Positions 17,205 to 26,000 of a DNA stretch of 38,656 nucleotides are shown in pieces; the first letter of the stretch is position 1; every line of letters starts with the position of its first letter. Source of the stretch: an uncultured Pseudomonadota bacterium (GTDB lineage: Bacteria; Myxococcota_A; UBA796; UBA9615); contig CALAGR010000478.1 in assembly GCA_937891735.1 (NCBI GenBank), forward strand, positions 1 through 38,656, in the 5' to 3' direction. A program made the position numbers and the translations under genes. Under the pieces are notes generated by a model. That model made no database searches. It was not told the origin of the DNA and was given only the letters and a program-made list of their open reading frames with translations.

Positions 17205-18146
17205 ATGGGTCACCGCCAAGACACCTGGTTCGAGCTCAGCTCCCGACTCGCCCTGATGGAGGACCTCGCGCTGCTCGGGCTGCTGCGCGCCAGCGAGCCC
17301 GCCGCGGGGTGGGGATGCAGCCGTGTGCTGACCATCGGCGACACCCGCGTCTTCACCAAGAGCGTCCCGCTGACCCGGCGCGAGCACGCGCGCCCGTACT
17401 GCACCGCGAACCTCTTCGAGCTGCCCACGTTCTACAACTACGGGGTCGGGTCCGCGGGCTTCGGCGTGTTCCGGGAGCTCGCCAGCCACGTCAAGACCAC
17501 CAACTGGGTGCTCAGCGGCGCCATCGACGCCTTCCCGCTCATGTACCACCACCGGATCCTGCCCAGGACGGGATCACCCCCCGTGATGACGGCCGAGGAA
17601 CTCGACAAGTACGTGGCGTTCTGGAACGGCGACGAGGGGATCCGCAGCTACATGCAAGCGCGGCAGGAGGCCGAGTACGAGGTCGTGATCTTCCTGGAGT
17701 ACGTGCCTGACGTGCTCAAGACCTGGCTGCCCGCCAACCAGGACGCGCTGCCCATGGTGATGGCCGGGATGCAGGAGGCGATCTCGTTCCTGCGCGCCCG
17801 GGGCGTCGTGCACTTCGACGCGCACCTGTCCAACATCCTGACCGACGGCGCGCAGGTCTTCCTGACCGACTTCGGTCTCGTGCTCGACGCCGAGTTCGAC
17901 CTCGATGAGACCGAGCGCGCGTTCCTGCAGGCGCACCGCCACTACGACAGCGGCGAGTTCATCGCGTGCCTGGCACGCCTGGACCTGACGCCCCGGTACG
18001 CCGCGGCGCTGGGTCCGTACCAGGAGGTGACGGCCCTGATGAAGCGCTTCTTCACGGCGCTGCGCACGGGGTCGAAGCTGGAAGGCGGCTACGACGACGA
18101 GACCCTGGAGCGCCTGCTCCTGCAGGCCACGCCGCCGGCTCGGTAG
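17205..18146 (+). CDS. Protein-kinase-like (APH/PKL-fold) phosphotransferase
   Basis: A 313-residue soluble protein with kinase-fold landmarks. A putative ATP-anchoring lysine is Lys52 in RVFTKSV. The catalytic loop HFDAHLSNIL has Asp205 and Asn210, with His207 in the H-x-D-x-H-x-x-N pattern of aminoglycoside-phosphotransferase and related kinases. The metal-binding DFG is residues 222-224. The glycine-rich loop is not obvious. The C-terminal helical part (residues 240-313) has no recognised domain, and there is no membrane anchor. The substrate may be a protein or a small molecule. The start lies 75 bases from the divergent GH36-like start. The gene converges on the selenoprotein gene with 10 bases between stops. 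Confidence 0.75.
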   Translation: MGHRQDTWFELSSRLALMEDLALLGLLRASEPAAGWGCSRVLTIGDTRVFTKSVPLTRREHARPYCTANLFELPTFYNYGVGSAGFGVFRELASHVKTTNWVLSGAIDAFPLMYHHRILPRTGSPPVMTAEELDKYVAFWNGDEGIRSYMQARQEAEYEVVIFLEYVPDVLKTWLPANQDALPMVMAGMQEAISFLRARGVVHFDAHLSNILTDGAQVFLTDFGLVLDAEFDLDETERAFLQAHRHYDSGEFIACLARLDLTPRYAAALGPYQEVTALMKRFFTALRTGSKLEGGYDDETLERLLLQATPPAR

Positions 18147-18156
18147 CCCAGCAGGG

Positions 18157-18909
18157 TCAGTCCTGCGCGTGCTCCCGGATCACGTCGTAGGCCCAGTCGT
18201 CCTCGCCGTGGCCCGACCCGCACTGCAGGATCTCCATGCGCGGGCTGAGGATGCACTTGCCCGGCAGCGCCTCGCCCGTGTACGGCGTCTCGGTGACCGT
18301 CAGCTGGTCCGGATCCGCCGCCACCGGGAACTCCGGCTCGCCGATCCGGCCCCAGTAGTCCTCCCCGATGTCCCGATCCGGCGGGTTGGCCTGGTAGTCC
18401 TGGAACAAGCCCACGATGTACGAGAACGGGATGTCCGGTGTCTCGTCGTGGAACTCTTCGGTCCTGTCTTCGAGGCGCCCCGCCTCGACTCTACAAGAGC
18501 CTCACCAGGCCGCCGTGAGGTACAGGATGTGGTACTCGCCGGCGAAGTCCCACAGGTCCACCGGCTCCTCGCACTGATCCCACAGCTCGAAGTTGCCGAT
18601 GGTGTCGCCCTCGTCGGGGCCCACGCCGTCCAGATCGCCCGGATCGTTGTGCTCCCAGCCGCACTCGTAGCAGACCTCGCGGTCGTCGAGCGGGTCGCTG
18701 ACGCAGGCGAGTTCCTCGCCGTCGTCGAACCCGTCGCCGTCGGTGTCGCCCTCGTCGGGGTTCGTGCCCGCCGCCTCTTCGGCGCAGGCGTCCACCCCGT
18801 CCCCGTCTTCGTCGCTGTCGGGGTCGCACGCTGGTTCCCCAGGCGCGCAGCCCAGAGGCAGCAGCGCGGCGGTCAGGACCGCCAGTTCACGCAGCCGGTT
18901 CCGGTTCAT
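18157..18909 (-). CDS. Thioredoxin-fold lipoprotein with selenocysteine (UGA at 18502-18504)
   Basis: Two open stretches in one frame are separated only by TGA at 18502-18504. Read through, they give one 250-residue protein. Residues 1-21 are a lipoprotein signal (LPLGC). Residues 28-80 carry acidic calcium-type repeats (DSDEDGDGVD, DTDGDGFDDG). From about residue 118 there is a thioredoxin-like domain: the strand FAGEYHILYLTAAW, then the redox site U136-G-S-C139 exactly where TlpA/thioredoxin proteins have WCxxC, then a helix, the strand IPFSYIVGLFQDY, and a cis-Pro-type segment ALPGKCILSP. A stop at W135 would remove the whole redox fold. ATG 18909 is chosen for the lipoprotein signal. The protein is likely a thiol/selenol redox protein tethered in the periplasm or on the surface. 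Alternatives are a sequencing error or a Cys-to-stop mutation. Confidence 0.8.
18471..18504 (-). promoter_or_regulatory. Bacterial SECIS-like hairpin downstream of the UGA
   Basis: On the minus strand, 14 bases after the UGA, CGAGGCG (18487-18481) pairs perfectly with CGCCUCG (18477-18471) around a GGG loop. The first loop G is 22 bases after the UGA. Bacterial SECIS elements are small stem-loops in the coding region just after UGA, with a loop G in the first two positions and a UGA-to-loop distance of roughly 16-37 bases, so the site fits. A smaller hairpin, GGCUCU-UGU-AGAGUC, lies directly between. Folding in a GC-rich region is common, so the position counts more than the pairing. Confidence 0.6.
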
Positions 18910-19010
18910 CGTCCATCCATTCCTGGCGAGGGCCACCAATGCAGCTGCGGAACATTACCCTCAGTTGCCCGCGTTGAGGCGGACCGATGCCATGACCGCA
19001 GGTCGGCCAG

Positions 19011-19016
19011 TACACT
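19011..19016 (+). promoter_or_regulatory. TACACT -10-like box 7 bases before hcrC
   Basis: TACACT ends 7 bases before the GTG start of hcrC, with only GCCGCCC between and no Shine-Dalgarno sequence. The geometry fits a leaderless transcript that begins at the GTG. A -35 element is not clear. Confidence 0.4.
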
Positions 19017-19023
19017 GCCGCCC

Positions 19024-19506
19024 GTGAAAGCACCCCTCTCCTTCGTCCTGAACGGCCGGCCCACGGAGCTGCTGGTCGCGCCCCACCACACCCTGCTGGA
19101 GGTGATCCGCGAGGACGCGGGCCTGACCGGCACCAAGCACGGCTGCGAGCTGGGCGAGTGCGGGGCCTGCACGGTCCTGCTCGACGGCGAGCCGGTGCTG
19201 TCCTGCCTCACCCTCGCCGGGGACGCAGCGGGACGCAGCGTGCGGACCATCGAGGGCCTCGCGGACGGCAAGACGCTGGACCCGCTGCAGACCCTGTTCG
19301 CCGAGCTCGGGGGCTCGCAGTGCGGCTACTGCACGTCCGGCATGGTGCTGACCGCCCGGGCGCTGCTGGACCGGGACCCGGATCCCAGCGCGGATCGCGT
19401 CAAGGAGGCCCTGTCCGGGAACATCTGCCGGTGCACGGGCTACGAGCAGATCGTCGAGGCGGTGCTCGCCGCGGCCGTGATCGAGCGGAACGGAGCCCCC
19501 TCGTGA
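19024..19506 (+). CDS. hcrC: 4-hydroxybenzoyl-CoA reductase, small [2Fe-2S] subunit
   Basis: A 160-residue xanthine-oxidase-family iron-sulfur subunit. The plant-ferredoxin-type cluster ligands are Cys41, Cys46, Cys49 and Cys61. The second, C-terminal cluster uses Cys100 and Cys103 (QCGYCTSG) and Cys135 and Cys137 (ICRCTGY). It passes electrons between the FAD/[4Fe-4S] subunit and the molybdenum site. GTG 19024 gives the standard N-terminus of the family; upstream in-frame codons cross the divergent promoter region and the neighbouring gene. The stop overlaps the GTG start of hcrA. On its own this subunit would be generic to molybdenum hydroxylases; the specific name rests on hcrB. Confidence 0.85.
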   Translation: MKAPLSFVLNGRPTELLVAPHHTLLEVIREDAGLTGTKHGCELGECGACTVLLDGEPVLSCLTLAGDAAGRSVRTIEGLADGKTLDPLQTLFAELGGSQCGYCTSGMVLTARALLDRDPDPSADRVKEALSGNICRCTGYEQIVEAVLAAAVIERNGAPS

Positions 19507-22025
19507 GCGCCTTCGATCAGCTCGACGGCCCCGCCCGCACGGGCATGGGAACCATCGATCCCCGCACCGGGCCCACCAACGTCGGCGTGGCGCGGGCGCG
19601 GGTGGACGGCCGGTCCAAGGCCATCGGCGCGACGATGTTCGCTGACGATCTGGTGCTGCCCCGGATGCTGCACTGCCGGCTGCTGCGCTCGCCGTGGCCC
19701 TTCGCGCGGATCCTGGGCATCGACGCCACCGCCGCCCTGGCCCACCCCGACGTGGTGCGGGTCTACACCGGCGCGGAGTTCCCGATCCCCTACGGGATCC
19801 TGCCCGTGAGCCACGACGAACACGCGCTGTGCCAGGAGCTGGTTCGCTTCGTGGGTGACCCCGTGGCCGCCGTCATCGCCGAGACGGAGGAGGCCGCGGA
19901 GGCCGCCTGCGCCCTGGTCGCCGTGGAGTACGAGCCCCTGCCCGCGGTGCACGAGCCGGCCGACGGCTTCGAGATCCAGGGGCCGCCCATCCATCCGAGC
20001 CAGGGCCCGAGCAACGTGCACAAGGCCGTGTCCTTCACGTTCGGCGACGTGCAAGAGGGCTTCGCCGAGGCGGACCACGTCTTCGAGGGCGACTTCGACT
20101 TCGGGGGCAACACCCACCTGGCCCTGGAGCAGCACGCCTCGCTGGCCGCCCTGGACCGCAACGGGCGCCTGACGCTGTGGTCCTCCACCCAGTGCCCTCA
20201 CTACCTGCACAAGCACACCAGCAAGGTGCTCGGCCTGCCCCACAGCGCGCTGCGGGTGGTGGCCACGCCCAACGGCGGCGGGTTCGGCGGCAAGAGCGAC
20301 GTGTTCAACCACGAGATCGTGGTGGCCCGCGCGGCGATGGACCTGGGCCGCCCCGTCAAGATCTGCCTGACCCGGGAAGAGGTCTTCCTGTGCCACCGGG
20401 GTCGGCACCCGATCCAGATGCGCCTCAAGACCGGCATCACCAGCGACGGCAAGATCACCGGCATGCACCTGCAGACGCTGCTCGACGGCGGCGCCTACGG
20501 CTCCTACGGAGTCGCGTCCACCTTCTACTCGGGCGCCCTCACCACGGTCACGTACCGGGTGCCGCGGTTCCGGTTCGACGCCTGCCGGGTGTTCACCAAC
20601 AAGCCCCCGTGCGGGCCCAAGCGCGGCCACGGCACCGTGCAGCCCCGCTTCGCCCAGGAGGTGCAGCTGGACGAGATCGCCGAACACCTGGGGCAGTCCC
20701 CCGCGGATCTGCGCCTGGGCATGCTCGAGGAGCCCGGCGGCCACACCGCCAACTGGCTGCACCTGCCGTCCATCGCGCTGGGCACGTGCATCCGCAACAT
20801 CGTCAAGCTGTCCGACTTCGACGCGCTGCACCGCAAGATGCCGCCGGGTCGGGGCATCGGCATCGCCTGCTCGTCCTACCTCAGCGGCGCGGGCCTGCCC
20901 ATCAACTGGAGCAAGCTGCCCCAGAGCGCGGTGCAGCTCAAGTTCGACCGCAGCGGCCTGGTGGTGGCCTTCTGCGGGGCCACCGAGATCGGCCAGGGCT
21001 CCGACGACGTGCTCGCGGCCCTGGTGGGCGAGGTGCTGGGGCTGCCCGCGGCGTGCATCGCCCTGGTGACGGGCGACACGGACCTGACGCCGGTGGACCT
21101 GGGCTCCTACTCGTCCCGCGTGACCCTGATGATGGGCAACGCGGCGGTGCAGGCGGCCGAGCGGGGCCGGGACCTCATCGCCGCGGCGGTGGCCCGGAAG
21201 CTCGACGTGTCGCCCGCCGATCTGGTGTTCGCGGACCAGCGGGTGTTCTGCTGGACGGACCCGGACAAGGGCCTGGGCTTCCAGGAGGCCGTGGTGGTCG
21301 CCGAGGAGCAGTTCGGCACCATCGGCACCACCGGCTCGTACCGCCCCAAGTCCCCCGCCGCGCGCTTCAAGGGCGGCGGCGTCGGCCCCTCCCCCACCTA
21401 CTCGTACACCGCTGCGGTGGCCATCGTGGACGTGGACCAGGACACGGGCTTCGTCAGCGTGCCCAAGGTGTGGATCTCCCACGACATCGGCCGCGCCCTC
21501 AACCCCACCCTGGCCCGGGGCCAGCTCGTGGGCGGCGTGTACATGGCCGTGGGCGAGGCCCTCATGGAGTCGCACGAGGCCCGCGTGGGCCGCCCGGCCA
21601 AGGAGGGGCGCTACCTGCTGCGCAACCCCTCGATGCTCGACTACAAGCACCTGACCCACCTGGACATGCCCGAGGTGATCACCGATCTGGTGGAGGAGCC
21701 CTGCCCCGAGGGGCCCTTCGGCGCCAAGGAGATCGGCCAGGGGCCCCTCACCCCGGTCATCCCCGCCATCGCCAACGCGGTGTACGACGCCGTGGGGATC
21801 CGGGTGCGGCAGGTGCCGATCACGCCGGATCGCCTGCTGGACGCGCTGCTGCGCAAGGCGAAGGGGGAGCCCGGGCTGATGGCCCCGGGCCCGTTCCCAG
21901 ACGTGCCGTTCCCCGAGGCGATGCGCGTGCCGCCCCCCTGGGAGGGAGGCAACGGCCGGGCCCAGGAGCTCGGTGACTACAAGCCTGGACAGGGCACCAG
22001 GACCGACCGGGAGCTGGATCGATGA
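19503..22025 (+). CDS. hcrA: 4-hydroxybenzoyl-CoA reductase, molybdenum subunit
   Basis: An 840-residue molybdopterin-binding large subunit. GGGFGGK at residues 258-264 is the classic cofactor motif, PCGPKRGHG near residue 366 matches the HcrA-type version, and GAKEIGQG holds the catalytic-site Glu743. It reductively removes the para-hydroxyl of 4-hydroxybenzoyl-CoA to give benzoyl-CoA and water, the reverse direction to most family members. It is about 70 residues longer than the Thauera subunit; most of the excess is a Pro/Gly-rich tail after residue 785. GTG 19503 overlaps the hcrC stop (GTGA) and the ATGA at the end overlaps hcrB. Other phenolic acyl-CoA substrates cannot be excluded. Confidence 0.85.
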   Translation: MSAFDQLDGPARTGMGTIDPRTGPTNVGVARARVDGRSKAIGATMFADDLVLPRMLHCRLLRSPWPFARILGIDATAALAHPDVVRVYTGAEFPIPYGILPVSHDEHALCQELVRFVGDPVAAVIAETEEAAEAACALVAVEYEPLPAVHEPADGFEIQGPPIHPSQGPSNVHKAVSFTFGDVQEGFAEADHVFEGDFDFGGNTHLALEQHASLAALDRNGRLTLWSSTQCPHYLHKHTSKVLGLPHSALRVVATPNGGGFGGKSDVFNHEIVVARAAMDLGRPVKICLTREEVFLCHRGRHPIQMRLKTGITSDGKITGMHLQTLLDGGAYGSYGVASTFYSGALTTVTYRVPRFRFDACRVFTNKPPCGPKRGHGTVQPRFAQEVQLDEIAEHLGQSPADLRLGMLEEPGGHTANWLHLPSIALGTCIRNIVKLSDFDALHRKMPPGRGIGIACSSYLSGAGLPINWSKLPQSAVQLKFDRSGLVVAFCGATEIGQGSDDVLAALVGEVLGLPAACIALVTGDTDLTPVDLGSYSSRVTLMMGNAAVQAAERGRDLIAAAVARKLDVSPADLVFADQRVFCWTDPDKGLGFQEAVVVAEEQFGTIGTTGSYRPKSPAARFKGGGVGPSPTYSYTAAVAIVDVDQDTGFVSVPKVWISHDIGRALNPTLARGQLVGGVYMAVGEALMESHEARVGRPAKEGRYLLRNPSMLDYKHLTHLDMPEVITDLVEEPCPEGPFGAKEIGQGPLTPVIPAIANAVYDAVGIRVRQVPITPDRLLDALLRKAKGEPGLMAPGPFPDVPFPEAMRVPPPWEGGNGRAQELGDYKPGQGTRTDRELDR

Positions 22026-23041
22026 TGCGTTTGCCGGTGCTGCAGCACCACCGCCCCACCAGCCTGGAGCAGGCCCTGACCCTGGCCAACGACGGCGCCC
22101 GCTTCGTCGCCGGGGGCACCGATCTGCTGCCCAAGCTCAAGCGCCGCCAGTACGACGCGTCGGCGCTCATCTCGCTGGGGGGCGTGCGCGAGCTGTCCGT
22201 GTTCGAGCAGGACGCGGGCGGCTGGACCATCGGGGCCGGCGTGCGCCTCGTGGAGCTCGCCCGAAGCGAGGCCCTGCGCGCCTCCCACCCGGCGCTGTGG
22301 CAGGCCGCCATCCAGGTCGCGTCCCCGGTGATCCGCAGCACGGCGACCCTGGGCGGCAACCTGTGTGTGGACACGCGGTGCTTCTGGTGGGACCAGACCG
22401 AGCCCTGGCGCCTGGCCGCCGGCTCCTGCATGAAGCGGGACCGCGACGTGGTGTGCCGGGTGGCCCCCAACAGCCCGCGCTGCTGGGCGGTCAGCTCGAC
22501 GGACACGGCCCCCGCGCTGGGCGTGCTCGACGCGACGGTGCGGCTCGTGTCGCGGAACGGCGAGCGGCGGATCCCCCTGGCGGAGCTGTACGTGGACGAC
22601 GGCATCGACTACCTGACCCTGCGTCCGGGCGAGATCCTGGTGGACGTGCGCGTGCCGACGGCCACGGGCCGCTCCGCCTTCTGGAAGATCCGGCGACGTC
22701 AGTCCATCGACTTCGCGCTGCTGTCCGCCGCCGTGTTGATCGAGCTGCACGACGGCGTGGTCACCCGGGCGAAGATCGGCCTGGGAGCGGTGGGCTCGTG
22801 TCCCCTCTTCCCCGCGGACGCCGAGGCGCTCCTGGTGGGATCGCGCCTGGGAGACGAGGACATCGAGGCCGCCGGCAAGGCCGCCGCGAAGCACTCCCGG
22901 CCCATGGAGACCTCGGACATGCCGTCGTCCTGGCGGCGCCGGGTGCTCCCCGTCGCGGTGCGCCACGCCCTGCGCGAGGTGCGGGGGGACGACGTCTCCG
23001 AAGCCCGCCTGCGGTACGGACGGCAGGTCGTTCTGGACTGA
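22022..23041 (+). CDS. hcrB: 4-hydroxybenzoyl-CoA reductase, FAD/[4Fe-4S] subunit
   Basis: A 339-residue FAD subunit of the molybdenum hydroxylase family: the pyrophosphate loop FVAGGTDLLP is at residues 28-37 and the second FAD motif TLGGNL at 109-114. Between residues 115 and 155 is an inserted loop with Cys120, Cys136, Cys145 and Cys154 (also Cys115), followed by SSTDTAPAL. This insertion, which holds an extra [4Fe-4S] cluster, is the hallmark of 4-hydroxybenzoyl-CoA reductase; in Thauera HcrB the ligands are Cys122, 138, 146 and 155, nearly the same positions and spacing. The extra cluster lets the enzyme take low-potential ferredoxin electrons. The start overlaps hcrA by ATGA. Ordinary xanthine or CO dehydrogenases lack this loop. 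Confidence 0.92.
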   Translation: MMRLPVLQHHRPTSLEQALTLANDGARFVAGGTDLLPKLKRRQYDASALISLGGVRELSVFEQDAGGWTIGAGVRLVELARSEALRASHPALWQAAIQVASPVIRSTATLGGNLCVDTRCFWWDQTEPWRLAAGSCMKRDRDVVCRVAPNSPRCWAVSSTDTAPALGVLDATVRLVSRNGERRIPLAELYVDDGIDYLTLRPGEILVDVRVPTATGRSAFWKIRRRQSIDFALLSAAVLIELHDGVVTRAKIGLGAVGSCPLFPADAEALLVGSRLGDEDIEAAGKAAAKHSRPMETSDMPSSWRRRVLPVAVRHALREVRGDDVSEARLRYGRQVVLD

Positions 23042-23098
23042 ACGGACGCGTCGACTAGATTGGGCTCCACGCCCGGACGTCCGGGCTCGGAGAACCCC

Positions 23099-26000
23099 AT
23101 GCGTCGTTCACTGCTCGCCCTGTCCGCCCTCGTCTGCCTGCTCGCCACGCCGAGCATCGCGTCCGCCTACACGGCGACCCTGTCGGCGCCGACCACTGTC
23201 GACGGGCAGGCCCACACCTTCACGTTCAACAACCTGCCCGCGGGCAGCGGAAACGTGACGCTGACGGTGGGGCTGCAGGGGGACTTCTCCTGGGGAAACC
23301 AGCCCAACCCCGAGGGATCGGTCAACTACGCCGACGGGGTGAACCTGGGCACGTTCATCCCCGCCAACGAAGGCGGCGGCGCTGACTGCAGCGGCGCGAT
23401 CTACACCAAGAACTTCACGTTCTCGACCTCCTACGTGAACGACAACAACCAGGTCGTCATCCTCATCGACCTGTACCCCGAGGTGGGCACCTTCTGCACA
23501 GGGCAGCAGACGATCAGCGCCACGATCTCGTACACGTCCAACACCGCCCCGGTGCTGTCCAGCATCGCCAACCAGACCACCCCCGAGGACACGGCGGACT
23601 CGGTGGGCTTCGCCGTGTCCGACGCGGAGGACTCCAACGGCGCGGTCGGCGTGAGCGTCACCTCGTCGAACACGGCCGTCATCTCGAACGTGAGCGCGAG
23701 CAACAGCAGCGGCGCGGGCACCGTGAGCTGGACCCCCGTGGGCAACGCCTCGGGCACCACCACCCTGACCCTGACCGCCACGGACTCCGGCGGCGCCACG
23801 GCCGTGCGCACCTTCACGGTCACCGTCACCCCCGTCAACGATCCGCCTGTCGCGAGCGGCGGCGGCCCCTACGCGGGCGCCGAGGGCTCCGCCATCGCCC
23901 TGAACGGCAGCGCGAGCAGCGACATCGACGACGGCATCGCGTTCTACCGCTGGGACTGCGAGAACGACGGCACGGTCGATGTGATCGTCGCGTCCGCCAC
24001 CGGCGGCGCCTGCACCTACGACAACAACGGCGCCTTCACCGCGTCCCTGGTGGTGGAGGACGTGGCCGGCGCGCACTCCGCCCCGAACCTGGTGACGGTG
24101 GTGGTCTCCAACGTCGCGCCGAGCGGAGCGCTGGCCGGACCGAGCACCGGCAACGAAGGCCAGGTGCTGACCTGGACGGCGTCTGCGACGGATCCGAGCT
24201 CGGTCGACGCGGCCGCGCTGTCCTACGCCTGGACGGTCACCGACGCCGCAGGAACGTCCGTCGCGAGCGGCACCGGCCCCGCCCCGACGTTCACGCCGTC
24301 GGACAACGGCACCTTCACGGTCACCTCGGTGGTGTCCGATCCCGAGGGCGCGAGCGACACCGACTCCATCACGGTGACCGTGTCCAACGTGGCGCCCACC
24401 GTGGCGATCACCGGGCCGTCCTCCGGCTCCGAGGGATCCGCGCTGGCCTGGACCCTGGTGGGCACCGACCCGAGCTCGGTGGACGCCGCGGCCTTGACCT
24501 ACGGGTGGACGATCACGGACGCGGCCGGCACCTCGGTGGCCAACGGCACGGGCCCCTCCCCCAGCTGGACCCCCGCGAACAACGGCTCCTACACCCTGAC
24601 CGGCTCCACGACGGACCCCCAGGGCGCCATCGACCTGGACACCCTGTCGCTGAGCATCGCCAACGTGGCTCCGGTGGTGCTGTCCGTCACGGGCCCCGGG
24701 AGCGGCGCCGAGGGCCAGAGCCTGTCGTTCACCTCCAGCGTGACGGACGCAGGCAGCGCCGACGTGAGCGGCCTCGTGTCCACCTGGGCCTGGGGCGACG
24801 CCACCGCGACCACCACCGGCACCACCGCGTCCCACACCTACGCCGACGACGGCACCTACACCGTCACCCTGACCGTGGTCGATCCTGACGGCGCATCGGA
24901 CAGCGACGCCATCTCCGTCACGGTCAGCAACGTCGCGCCGACCCTGCTGATCACCGGCGCCGCCACCGGCGCGGAGGGGTCGCCGGGCAGCTGGACCCTG
25001 GTGGGGGCCGACGTGGGCACCGTGGACGCGGGCGCCCTGACCTACGCCTGGAGCATCACGGACGCCGCCGGCGCGGCCGTCGGCAACGGCACCGGGTCCG
25101 CGCCGAGCTGGACCCCCGCGGACGACGGCGCCTACACCCTGTCCGCCACCGTGTCGGACCCCCAGGGCGCCACGGACACGCAGACCCTGTCCCTGAGCAT
25201 CTCCAACGTCGCGCCGACGGTGCTCTCCGTGACAGGCCCCAGCACCGGCGATGAGGGCCAGTCCCTGGCGTTCTCGGCCACCGTCAGCGACGTCGGCTCC
25301 ACCGACAACGGCGCCCTCGTGACGACCTGGTCCTGGGGGGACGCGACGGCCATCGACACGGGCCTCGCGGTCCCCCACACCTTCGCCGACGACGGCACCT
25401 ACACCGTCACGGTCACGGTCACCGATCCCAACGGCGACACCGGCACCGACAGCCTCACGGTGGTGGTGGCGAACCTGCCGCCGGTGATCGACTCCAGCCC
25501 GCCGACCGCGGCCTACGAGAACGTGCTGTACACCTACCTGCCCACGGTGACCGATCCCGGCGACGAGGTGTTCGCCTGGACGCTGAGCGCCTCGGCCCCC
25601 GCGGCGATGACCATCGACGGAGCAACGGGCCTGCTGTCGTGGACCCCGACCTACGCCGACGCCCTGGCCGGCAGCGTCTCGCTGGTCCTGACCGTGGATG
25701 ACGGGGACGGCGCCACGGACGCGCAGAGCTGGACCGTGACGGTCGCGGTGGCGGACGACGACGCAGACGGCATGGCCGACAGCTGGGAGCTCGCCAACGG
25801 GCTCGATCCGACGGATCCGAGCGACGCCGCCGGCGACCCCGACGCGGACGGCATGAGCAACCTGGACGAGTTCGGCAACGGCACGGATCCGGCGGTCTAC
25901 GACGGCCCCAGCGCGCCCACGCTGGTCGATCCCATCGGCGGGATCGAGGTCGCGGACGTGTCCCCGGACCTGACGTTCGACAACGCCACCGACCCCAACG

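Noticed and set aside
18502-18939. Reading the sequence around 18502 as a complete short lipoprotein ending at TGA plus a separate small gene at 18157-18414
   Set aside because: Both pieces are in the same frame. The supposed second gene would need a GTG start in mid-fold and lacks a ribosome-binding site, and the supposed first would end on the strand just before the redox motif. A single selenoprotein explains both.
19024-23041. Generic xanthine dehydrogenase or aerobic CO dehydrogenase
   Set aside because: The FAD subunit carries the four-cysteine insertion specific to 4-hydroxybenzoyl-CoA reductase, at nearly the same residue numbers as in the Thauera protein.
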